A DNA stretch of 64,000 nucleotides from Herbaspirillum rhizosphaerae (GTDB taxonomy: Bacteria; Pseudomonadota; Gammaproteobacteria; Burkholderiales; Burkholderiaceae_D): NCBI RefSeq assembly GCF_001189965.1, contig NZ_LFLU01000001.1:310001-374000 (forward strand), given 5' to 3'. Each line of letters begins with the position of its first letter. Within the stretch, counting starts at the first letter, position 1. A program made the translations under genes and the position numbers. The notes under the pieces are model-generated. The model did no database searches. It was given only the letters and a program-made list of their open reading frames with translations, and was not told the origin of the DNA. Shown piece by piece: positions 1 through 10,000 of this stretch.

Positions 1-1
1 G

Positions 2-460
2 CGTTCGGAAGTGCGGGCGCCGATGGACGGCGTGGTCAACCGGGTGCTGATGAACACCGTCGGCGGCGTGGTCAAGCCGGGCGACGCCATCATCGAAATG
101 ACGCCGACCGACGACAAGCTGGTGATTGAAGCCAAGGTGTCGCCGACCGACCGCGCCCAGCTGGTGACCGGTGCGCCGGCACGGGTGAAAGTGTCTGCCT
201 ACGACTACGGCGTCTACGGCGCGATGAAAGGCGTGGTGACCGAAGTCAGCGCCGACACCGTGCCGGAAGAACGCGGCGAGCGCTTTTACCGGGTCAAGAT
301 CGAAGTCACGCGCGACCCGCGCGAGATCGATCATAGCGTGGCGCTCATGCCCGGTATGACCGCTACCGCCGACATGATCGTCGGCCGCCGCACCGTATGG
401 CAATACCTGATGTCGCCGCTGAACCGGTTCGGCCAGACCGCGCTGCGGGAGCCGCGATGA
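2..460 (+). CDS. HlyD-family membrane fusion protein of a type I secretion system (3' part)
   Basis: The reading frame is open from the left edge, so the N-terminus (membrane anchor and coiled coil) lies outside the window. The visible ~152 residues begin in the second half of the lipoyl/barrel-sandwich domain (APMDGVVNRV, then GGVVKPGDAIIEM) and continue into the beta-barrel (KLVIEAKVSPTDRAQLVTG, then GMTATADMIVGRRTVWQYLM near the C-terminus). This C-terminal pattern is typical of HlyD/LapC/PrtE periplasmic adaptors, which link the inner-membrane ABC exporter to a TolC-like outer-membrane channel. It lies 95 bp upstream of a proton-channel-like gene and, with the ABC exporter and RTX substrate downstream, forms a type I secretion locus. 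The TolC-like component is not in the window and may lie upstream. Confidence 0.9.
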   Translation, partial: RSEVRAPMDGVVNRVLMNTVGGVVKPGDAIIEMTPTDDKLVIEAKVSPTDRAQLVTGAPARVKVSAYDYGVYGAMKGVVTEVSADTVPEERGERFYRVKIEVTRDPREIDHSVALMPGMTATADMIVGRRTVWQYLMSPLNRFGQTALREPR

Positions 461-555
461 AACACGATGGCCGCGATGGCGTCATGAGGTCGCAATGAAC
501 AAGCCGTATCCTGATTATTTAATTATTTGTTTTCCTTTTTTCGGAACCTGATCGT

Positions 556-2229
556 ATGAAAAACCTGCGCAATTTTTATGCCCTTGCTGCGATTCCGTCC
601 ATGTTCCTGCTACTGGGCGGCTTCCTGTTCAGGGATTTCGTGCTGCATGCGATCCGGATCAATCCCTTCCTGAACCTGTTCATCATCAGCGTGGCCGTGT
701 TCGGCGTTTCGCTGATCGTCTACAACATCTGGCGCGTGAACTGGGAATACAACAAGCTGATGCTGTTTTACGCGCGCGTGAACGGCGGCGAAGAGATGAT
801 GGAACTGGCCAAGGCGCCGGAATTCCAGAACAGCGAAATCGGCAAGGTGCTGACCAGCGTCGCCAGCACCAAGGGCCGCCTGACTTCGCGTATCGAACAG
901 GAAACCATTGAGCGCTCCTTGTCGGACCTGCAGGCGCATCTGGAAGCCAAAACCGAATTCCCGCAATTCCTGACCGGCTTCATGATCGCGCTCGGCCTGC
1001 TCGGCACCTTTATCGGCCTGCTGGAAACCCTGGTCGGCACGGCTGCGCTGATCGACGGCTTCGGCAAGGCGACCCAGGGCGGCGACATGGATGCCTCCTT
1101 CATGCATCTGGTGTCCGATCTGCAAAAACCGCTGGCCAGTATGGGCACCGCGTTTTCGGCATCGATGTTCGGTCTGATCGGTTCGCTGGCCCTGGGCCTG
1201 ACGCTGACGCCGCTGCGCGCCGCCGGCAAAAAGCTGACTGGCAGTGCGCGCGAATGTATCAGCGACATGGTGCAGCACGTCATCCACGACATGAGCGGTC
1301 CGGCCGCCGGCGCTTCCGGCCGTCAGGGCGTATCGGAGCAATTCCTCGCTGAGTTCCTGCAAGACTTGATGGTGCTGCAGCGCGAATCCATCATGGCGTC
1401 GCGCGCCAGCTCGGAAGCCTCGATGCAGGCCGGTATCAAGCTGGAAGGCATGAACGACCGCCTCAACAACATCGTCGAGCTGTTCCACGCCAGCATGGAA
1501 GAATCGAAGAACCTGCGCCAGCTGGTCTCTTTCGGCCCGCGCATGCACGAAGTCGGCCAGCAGACCCTGGAAGAAATCCGCAACGTCGGCCAGATCATCA
1601 ATCAAAAAATGACCTCCGCGCGCGACCTGACCCAAAGCCTGTCGCTGCTGGAAGAGCGCCTGTCGGTCAATGGCGATATCGCCCTGCGCAGTTTCGACAT
1701 GTTGCCGAAGATCGTCTCGACCATGGAAAGCGGCCAGGTGTCGCTGTCGTCGGCGCTGACTTCCCTGCAGGCGCAGCAGTCGGAAGCCGCCAACATGACC
1801 GAGAAAACGGCGCAGCACATCGCGCAGATGCCGACGCTGCTCAACCAGATCTCCATCCGCATCGCCGACGAACTCGGTGCGATCCAGCATCAGGGCGAAA
1901 TCCACTCGGCCGTGTCCGAGCGTCTGGGCGAACTGGGCAAGGCCATCGGCGAGAACTCCAGCAACATGACGCGCGACGCGCTGTCGTCGCGCCAGCTGCA
2001 GATCGACCTGGCCAAGCACATGGCGATGATGAACGACCGCGTCAAGAACCTCGGCGCCATCCCGACCTCGATGACCTCGATCACCGAAGCGCTGATGCGT
2101 CAGAACATCAACACGCAAACCGTGATCGACGAAATGCGCAGCGGCCGCGTGACCATGGTCAAGGATTTGCGTCTTGAAATCCGCGAAGCCCTCCGCGAGA
2201 TTTCGTCATCCAAAAAGGAAAACACCTGA
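556..2229 (+). CDS. MotA/TolQ/ExbB-type proton-channel protein with long C-terminal tail, in the T1SS locus
   Basis: 557 residues. Two hydrophobic segments lie near the N-terminus (about 8-27 and 38-58). A channel-type pair follows at about 136-165 (LGLLGTFIGLLETLVG) and 196-222 (MGTAFSASMFGLIGSLALGL). The small-residue and Thr-rich pattern of the last two is the hallmark of MotA/TolQ/ExbB channel helices. Residues ~250-557 are long, polar, Gln/Glu/Met/Ser-rich and helical in character, probably a cytoplasmic coiled-coil tail. The closest concepts I know are SiiB of the Salmonella SPI-4 giant-adhesin secretion system and ZorA of Zorya defence. The position between the HlyD-type and ABC genes favours a secretion-energising role. 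A MotB/ExbD/SiiA-like partner is not visible and could be upstream. No ZorB/C/D genes are present, which argues against Zorya. Confidence 0.82.
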   Translation: MKNLRNFYALAAIPSMFLLLGGFLFRDFVLHAIRINPFLNLFIISVAVFGVSLIVYNIWRVNWEYNKLMLFYARVNGGEEMMELAKAPEFQNSEIGKVLTSVASTKGRLTSRIEQETIERSLSDLQAHLEAKTEFPQFLTGFMIALGLLGTFIGLLETLVGTAALIDGFGKATQGGDMDASFMHLVSDLQKPLASMGTAFSASMFGLIGSLALGLTLTPLRAAGKKLTGSARECISDMVQHVIHDMSGPAAGASGRQGVSEQFLAEFLQDLMVLQRESIMASRASSEASMQAGIKLEGMNDRLNNIVELFHASMEESKNLRQLVSFGPRMHEVGQQTLEEIRNVGQIINQKMTSARDLTQSLSLLEERLSVNGDIALRSFDMLPKIVSTMESGQVSLSSALTSLQAQQSEAANMTEKTAQHIAQMPTLLNQISIRIADELGAIQHQGEIHSAVSERLGELGKAIGENSSNMTRDALSSRQLQIDLAKHMAMMNDRVKNLGAIPTSMTSITEALMRQNINTQTVIDEMRSGRVTMVKDLRLEIREALREISSSKKENT

Positions 2230-2264
2230 TCTTCATCTTTACCTGACCAGAACCCGACGACCTC

Positions 2265-3989
2265 ATGAACGAAAGCGACCAAATCCACGTCGATCAGCCG
2301 CAAGCCGATTTGCGCTCCCTGCGCAAGGACCCGGTGTATCTGACGCTGATGCGCGCCTACGGCAGCCGCTTCGTCGAGATCATCGTGGCCGGCGTGCTGA
2401 TCAACGTGTTCGGCCTGTTCATGCCGATCTATTCGCGGCTGGTGTACGACAAGGTGATCGGCAACCACATTCCGGAAACCTTGTGGGCGCTGACGCTGGG
2501 CATGGGTTTGTTCATCGTGCTGGAACTGATCCTGCGCGTGATCCGGGTGTATTACATCGAGCAGCTGGCGGGACGTTTCGACATCGAATTCGATGGCGCC
2601 TCGGCGCGCCGTTTGCTGGAATCCAAAGTGACGGCGCCGGTCGGCGTGGTGCTGGCCAAATACCGCGACCTCAGCAACGCCCGCGACCTGCTGTCGTCGA
2701 ACTACATGCTGGTGCTGGTCGACCTGCCTTTCCTGCTGCTGTATCTGGTGGCGCTGGGCATGATCGGCGGGCATATCGTGTGGGTCATGCTGGTGGGCGG
2801 CGCGATCCTGGTGAGCGCGCAATTGCTGTGCAAGATCCCGGCCACCGATTACGGCAACGCCGCGATGAAATCCGGCATCGGCAAGACCGACAAGCTGGCC
2901 AGCCTGGTGTTCGGCATGGAGACGCTGAAGACCTCGCCTCTGCAATACCGGCTGCTCAAGACTTTCCTGTCGGACGCCGCCGACAATGCGGTGGGCATGG
3001 CCAAGAGCCGTTTCTGGATGAATGTCGGCTACGCCACGTCGGCCGTCGGCAATACCTTCATTTCGGTTGCGACGCTGGTGGTCGGCGTGTATCTGGTGGA
3101 AGACAATCAACTGACCGTCGGCGCGCTGATCGCCAGTTCGCTGCTGATCAGCCGCGCCACCTCGATGACGTCGTCGGTGGCGACGGTGTTGGGACGCCTG
3201 GAAATGTTCAGGCGCGCACGCGCCGCATTCGAAGACATGTTCGACGACGAGGGCGGCGGCGGGGCGCAAGAAGTCGCCGACGTCTTGCGGCAGGACATGA
3301 GCGGCCTGATCCAGGTGGTCAATCTGACGCTGCATCTGGACAAGAACGAAAAGCCGGCGCTGGACAACGTCTCGCTGACGATCAGGCCGGGCGAGAAGGT
3401 CGGCATCGTCGGTCGCTCAGGTTCCGGCAAGAGCAGCTTGCTGCGTGCACTGGCCGGCTTGCACAGGGTCGAGCCGGGCAAGGGCCAGGTGCTGATCGAC
3501 GGCGTTGCGGTGACGGCCTATGCAACGCCGGTGCGCATGCGTTGCATCGGCTACAAGCCGCAGGAACCTTTCATTTTCGACGGCAGCCTGGCGTCCAATA
3601 TTTTTGTCGGCGATCGCATCGACAGCAAAGTGTATGAAACGGCGCTGGCGGTTTCCAGCGTGGACGACCTGATTGCGCGCGGCGAACTGCGCCTGGACCA
3701 ACTGCTGAAAGCGCCCGGCAACCTGTCCGGCGGCCAGCGGCAGATGGTGGCGCTGGCGCGCACCGTGGCCGGCATGCCGACCGTGATGCTGCTGGATGAG
3801 CCGACCACCGGCATCGACCAGACCACCGAGACGCGCATCATCGAGCGTCTTCGTGCATTTTCGGCGCAGCGCACGGTGGTGATTGCAACCCACAGCACCG
3901 CGCTGCTCAAACAGATGGATCGCATCATCGTGCTCAACGACGGCAAGATCGTCGCCGACGGGCCGAGTGCGCAGATATTGCAGCAATAG
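2265..3989 (+). CDS. Type I secretion ABC transporter, permease-ATPase fusion
   Basis: 574 residues: a half-transporter with a membrane domain (about 40-310, several hydrophobic helices) fused to an ATPase domain. Walker A is GRSGSGKSS near residue 385, the ABC signature LSGGQRQM near 486 and Walker B VMLLDEPTTG near 507, followed by an H-loop in IATHST. Length and N-terminus match the PrtD/HlyB class, but there is no ~130-residue N-terminal C39-like domain, which binds RTX substrates in HlyB and LapB. The start ATG at 2265 lies 35 bp after the proton-channel gene, so the two are probably co-transcribed. It is expected to export the RTX protein encoded immediately downstream. Confidence 0.93.
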   Translation: MNESDQIHVDQPQADLRSLRKDPVYLTLMRAYGSRFVEIIVAGVLINVFGLFMPIYSRLVYDKVIGNHIPETLWALTLGMGLFIVLELILRVIRVYYIEQLAGRFDIEFDGASARRLLESKVTAPVGVVLAKYRDLSNARDLLSSNYMLVLVDLPFLLLYLVALGMIGGHIVWVMLVGGAILVSAQLLCKIPATDYGNAAMKSGIGKTDKLASLVFGMETLKTSPLQYRLLKTFLSDAADNAVGMAKSRFWMNVGYATSAVGNTFISVATLVVGVYLVEDNQLTVGALIASSLLISRATSMTSSVATVLGRLEMFRRARAAFEDMFDDEGGGGAQEVADVLRQDMSGLIQVVNLTLHLDKNEKPALDNVSLTIRPGEKVGIVGRSGSGKSSLLRALAGLHRVEPGKGQVLIDGVAVTAYATPVRMRCIGYKPQEPFIFDGSLASNIFVGDRIDSKVYETALAVSSVDDLIARGELRLDQLLKAPGNLSGGQRQMVALARTVAGMPTVMLLDEPTTGIDQTTETRIIERLRAFSAQRTVVIATHSTALLKQMDRIIVLNDGKIVADGPSAQILQQ

Positions 3990-4056
3990 TTTAGCGATAG
4001 TTGTAGCAAACAAGAATTCGTGAATTTGTAATTAATCTCCGATAGCGAGGTTTTCC

Positions 4057-7000
4057 ATGGCAACTGCACCAAAACCTACTCCAGCAAAATCCGGCGATGC
4101 CGGCAAGACTGCCAATGCTGCTAATGCTGCCAATCCCGTTGCCGGCTCTGCCAGCGTGGCGATGCCCGATCAGGGCGGCAGCTATCACCTGAATGTGCCG
4201 CGCAGCGCGGTCAAGCATGTGCAGGTGGTGGACGTCGACATGGTGCTGGAGATGGCGGACGGCAGCAAAACAGTGCTGGCCGGCGGTGCTCTGGGAGCAA
4301 TGGATGACAACTCCAAGGTTATCTTCAACGACGCGCCGCAGAATACCTCCGGCCTGTTTGATCTGGTCGGCAAGATTCCGCTGGCGAACAGCGATCAGTC
4401 GAAGATCCTCAATTCGGATCCCACCGCCGACGCCGCTGCGGACAATCACTTCACCTCCAACAACAATGCGCAGATCAATCCGGCCGCGACCAGCCAGCTG
4501 GCGAAGGTCATTCAGGAGAACGCCGGTTCGCTGACCAGTAACGGCTTGCAGAATCTGGCCTTGCCGTCGATCCCGGTTCCGCCGGCGCCGCCGGCGTCGA
4601 ACGGCGCCGAGGTGCAGATCAAGCTGCTGTCCCCGGTGATCCAGGAACGTCCGGGAGCGGCATTGACGGATCCCGTGGTGGGACCGCAGACGCCGGCGAT
4701 GAATCTCAACCTGGTCAACCTGACCACGCAGACGCAGGTCGGCAGCGTGCTGTTCGGCAGCGGTGGCAATGCCGCGTCGGCGTCGGACGGCTCCAACGCC
4801 GTGCAGTTCGCGCCGCAGATCATCAATGCCGGTAATGACGTGCATACCATTTATGCCACGAGCAGCACCACGCAAAATGCCTTCATCAAGATTTTCGAAC
4901 TCAATGTCACCGGCGACGGCACCGTCAAGACGATCACCATCAGCGGCGTGCCGTCGACGATGACGATCCTCAATGCGGTCAGCCTGGGCGGCGGCGTCTA
5001 CCAGATCACGCCGAATGCCGGCGACAAGTCGTTTGCGCTGCAAGTGCAATACACCACACAGGTAGCCGATCCGACGCAGGCGACATCGCCGACGTCGACG
5101 ATCAGTTTCGATGTGGCGGTGCTGACCGCGGATGGCATCACGCACCTGATGGATTCGCGCGTGGTCGTCATCAAGGATGCCAGCGCCTATACCGATCTGA
5201 CCTATCTCGATCCTGCCACCGGCAAGAGCGTCTGGGTGTTGCCGGCGCAGGGCGTGCCGCATGAGATCCATGCCGGCGACGGCGGCGTGACCATTTACGG
5301 CAGCAACGCCAACGATTCGCTGTATGGCGGCGCCGGCGTCGATACCATCATCGGCGGCAGCGGCAACACTTACTTCCAAGGCAATGCCGGCGCCGACGTA
5401 TTGACCGGCGGCACGCAAGGCGTCAATACCGCGGGTTACAAGACATCCACGGCCGGTGTGACAGTCGATCTGACCACCGGTCTGGGCACCGGCGGCGATG
5501 CGCAAGGCGATGTGCTGAGCAATATCCAGAACCTGATCGGCAGCGCCTACAGCGACACGTTCGTGGCGAACGACAAGGTTAACCGCCTCGACGGCGGCAC
5601 CGGCGGCTCGGACACCGTGTCCTATTCGGCCTCCACTTCCGGCGTGACGGTCAACCTGATCACCGGGACCGGCACCGGCGGCTATGCCGAGGGCGACACC
5701 TATGTCTCGATTCAGAACGCGACAGGCAGCGCCTACAGCGACGTATTCATCGCCAATACGCTGGCCAATCATTTCGATGGCGGCAGCGGCGGTTCGGATA
5801 CGGTCTCCTACGCCAGCTCGACCGCCGGCGTGAACGTCAACCTGAGCACCGGCGTGGGTACCGGCGGTTCGGCTGCGGGCGATACTTACGTGCATATCCA
5901 GAACGTCATCGGCAGCGCCTTCAACGACACCTTCGTCGCCAATATCGACGCCAACAGTTTCGACGGCGGCAGCGGCGGTCTGGACACCGTCAGCTATGCC
6001 AATTCGGCGGCCGGCGTGTCGGTCAACTTCGTCAGCGGCCGCGGCGTCGGCGGCGATGCCGAAGGCGACACTTACAACCGTATCCAGAACGTCATCGGCA
6101 GCGCCTTCAACGACACCTTCATCGCCGGCCCCGACAGCCGCAACTTCGATGGCGGCAGCGGCGGCTCCGACACCATCAACTATGGCGCCTCCAACGCCGG
6201 CGTCACGGTCAACATGGTGACGATGACCGGCAGCGGCGGTTATGCGCAGAACAATACCTACGCCAATATTCAGAACGCGACCGGCAGTTCGTATTCGGAC
6301 ACTTTCATTTCCAGCGCCGTGGCCAACCATTTCGATGGCGGCCTGGCCGGTTCGGATACGGTCAGCTATGCGCTGTCCAACGCCGGCGTCACGGTCAGCC
6401 TGTACGACGGCACGGCCAGCGGCGGCTATGCGCAGGGCGATACGCTGGCGCATATCCAGAATGTGATCGGCAGCAATTTTGACGACACCTTCATCGCCAG
6501 TTCGGACGTCAACAATTTCGACGGCGGCGGCGGCGTCAATACCGTCAGCTACTTTTATGCCACAGGCTCGGTCACGATCGACCTGACCAATACCATCGGC
6601 ACCGGCACCGGCGGCAGCCTGTACGCCAACGGCGACTCCTTCACGAATATCCAGAATCTGGTCGGCGGCGCCTCCGACGACACTTTCATCGCCAGCGCCG
6701 ACGCCAACAAGCTCGACGGCGGCGTCAGCACCGCCGGTTCGCACAATCGCGTCAGCTACGCGGCATCGAATGCCGCCGTGACCGTCGACCTAAACTTTAC
6801 CAACGGCACGGGCACCAGCGGCGGCTATGCGCAGGGTGATCAGCTGTCCAATATCCAGGATCTGACCGGCAGCAATTTCGACGACACCTTTGTCGCCAAC
6901 CTGGCGAACAACAACTTCGACGGCGGTGGCGGTTCGAACCGCGTCAGCTATGCATCGTCGAACGCTGCGGTGACAGTCGATCTGGTCGATGGCACCGGCG

Positions 7001-10000
7001 CCGGCGGATATGCCGCAGGCGATACCTATGTCAATATTCAGAACGTGACGGGCAGTGCATTCAACGACACCTTCATCGCCAGCGCAGCGGCCAATGCATT
7101 CAACGGCGGCAGCGCCGGCAGCGATACGGTCAGCTATGCGCGCGCCAGCGACGGCGTGGGCGTTACCGTCAACCTGGTGACCGGGGCCGGCAGCAACGGT
7201 TTTGCCGCGGGCGACACGTATGCCAATATCCAGAACGTCATCGGTTCGTCCTATAACGATATTTTCGTCGCCTCCAACGACGTCAACCGTTTTGACGGCG
7301 GCGGCGGTTCGGATACCGTCAGCTATGCGTCGTCGGGCGCGGCCGTGACCGTCGATCTGGTGGCCGGAACGGGCACGGGAGGCTATGCGCAGGGCGATAC
7401 CTACGCCAACATCCAGAACGTGATCGGCTCTTCCGCGGACGACCTGTTCATCGCCAGCACGGCAGCCAATGCGTTCGAAGGCGGCGTCAGCACGGCGGCG
7501 TCGCATAATCGCGTGAGCTACGTCAATTCGACCGTGGCCGAGACGGTCAACTTGTTTATCGGCGCAGGCACCGGCGGCCTCGGCAGTTTTGCCAACGGCG
7601 ATACGTACAGCAATATCCAGGACGTGACCGGCGGTTCGGGGGACGATATTTTTGTGGCCAGCGCCGCAGCCAACAATTTTGACGGCGGCACCAGCACCGC
7701 GGCTTCGCATAACCGCGTGAGCTATGCCAACTCGACCGTAGCGGAAACCGTCAATCTCTTCACCGGCAACGGCAGCGGCGGCGCCGGCAGTCTGGCCAAT
7801 GGCGACACCTATGTCAACATCCAGGATGTCACCGGCGGCACCGCGGACGATCTGTTCATCGCCAGCGCCGCCGCCAACAAGTTCGACGGCGGCACCAGCA
7901 CGGCAACCTCGCACAATCGCGTCAGCTATACCAATTCGACCGTGTCGGAAACCGTCGACCTGTATCTCGGCACGGGCAGCGGCGGCGCCGGCAGCCTGGC
8001 CAACGGCGATACCTACACCAATATCCAGGATGTCACCGGCGGCACGGCCGACGATACGTTTGTCGCCAGCACGGCAGCCAACGCGTTCGACGGCGGCAGC
8101 GGTTCGCTGCACAACCGCGTGAGCTACGCCAATTCGACCGCAGCAGAAACGGTCGACCTGTTCCTCGGCAGCGGCAGCGGCACGTTCGCCGCAGGCGATA
8201 CCTACGTCAATATTCAGGACGTCACCGGCGGCTCCGGCGACGATACCTTTGTCGCCAGTCTGGCTGCCAACAGCTTCGACGGCGGCACCAGCACGGCCAC
8301 TTCGCACAATCGTGTCAGCTACGCCAATTCGGCCGCGTCGGAAACCGTCAACTTGTTTACCGGTGCAGGTACCGGTACGCTGGCGCAAGGCGATACCTAT
8401 ACCAATATCCAGGACGTCACCGGCGGTTCGGCCGACGACTTGTTCATCGCCAGTGCGGCCGCCAACAACTTCAACGGCGGCGCCAGCACAGCGACCTCGC
8501 ATAATCGTGTCAGCTACGTCAACTCGACGGCTTCGGAAACGGTCGACCTGTTCGTCGGCGCCGGCACCGGTACGCTGGCGCAAGGCGACACCTATATCAA
8601 TATTCAGGATGTCACCGGCGGCACAGCGGACGATACGTTTATCGCCAGCGCGGCCGCCAACAACTTCGACGGCGGCACCGGCTCGTTGCACAACCGCGTC
8701 AGCTATGCCAATTCGATCGTGTCGGAGACGGTCAATCTGCTCACCGGCGCAGGCACGGGCGGCGCCGGCAGTTTGGCCAACGGCGATACCTACACCAACA
8801 TCCAGGACGTGACCGGCGGCTCGGCCGACGATTTGTTCATCGCCAGCGCGGCCGCCAACAAATTCGACGGCGGCACCGGTTCGCTGCATAACCGCGTCAG
8901 CTACGCCACGTCGACCGTTGCGGAGACGGTCAACCTGTTTACCGGCGCCGGTACGGGCGGCGCCGGCAGCCTGGCCAACGGCGACACTTATACCAACATC
9001 CAGGACGTGACCGGCGGCACTGCCGACGATATCTTCGTCGCCAGCGCGGCGGCCAATAATTTCGACGGCGGCACCGGCTCTGTGCACAACCAGGTCAGCT
9101 ACACCAACTCGACGGTAGCGGAGACGGTCGACCTGTTTCTCGGCGTCGGCACCGGCGGCGCCGGCAGCCTGGCCAATGGCGACACGTATACGAATATCCA
9201 GGACGTCACCGGCGGCAGCGCCGACGACACCTTCATCGCCAGCCTGGCCGCCAACAAGTTCGACGGCGGCACCGGTTCCCTGCATAACCGCGTCAGCTAC
9301 GCGAACTCCGGCGCATCGGAAACGGTCAATCTGTTCACCGGAGCAGGCACGGGCACCCTGGCGCAGGGCGATACGTATACCAACATCCAGGACGTCACCG
9401 GCGGCTCGGCCGACGATCTGTTCATTGCCAGCGCAGCAGCCAACAAATTCGACGGCGGCGCCAGCACGGCCACTTCGCATAACCGCGTGAGCTACGTCAA
9501 TTCGACCGTGTCGGAAACGGTCAACCTGTTTAGCGGCGCCGGCACAGGCGGCACCAACAGCCTGGCCAACGGCGACACCTATACGAATATTCAGGACGTC
9601 ACCGGCGGTTCGGCGGACGACATTTTTGTCGCCAGCGCGGCCGCCAACAACTTCGACGGCGGCACCAGCACCGCAACGTCGCACAACCGCGTCGACTATT
9701 CCAATTCGACCGTCGCGGAAACCGTCAATCTCTTCACCGGCGCAGGCAGCGGCGGCACCGGCAGCCTCGCGGCAGGCGATACCTACGTCAATATCCAGGA
9801 CGTAACGGGCGGCTCAGGCGATGATATTTTCATCGCCAGCGCAGCCGGCAACAAGTTCGACGGCGGCACAGGGTCGGATACGGTCAGCTACGCGGCGGCC
9901 AACGACGGCAACGGCGTCACTGTGAATCTGAATACGGGCGCGGGTACCGGCGGATTCGCCGCCAATGACACCTATACCAGTATCGAGAACGTCATCGGCA

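Noticed and set aside
556..2229. Zorya anti-phage ZorA
   Set aside because: The channel-plus-tail shape is similar, but neighbours are T1SS genes and no ZorB, ZorC/D or ZorE appear. Secretion energiser preferred; the left flank would decide.
2174..3637. 487-codon plus-strand frame overlapping the ABC exporter
   Set aside because: Out-of-frame shadow of the exporter, which has all ABC motifs.
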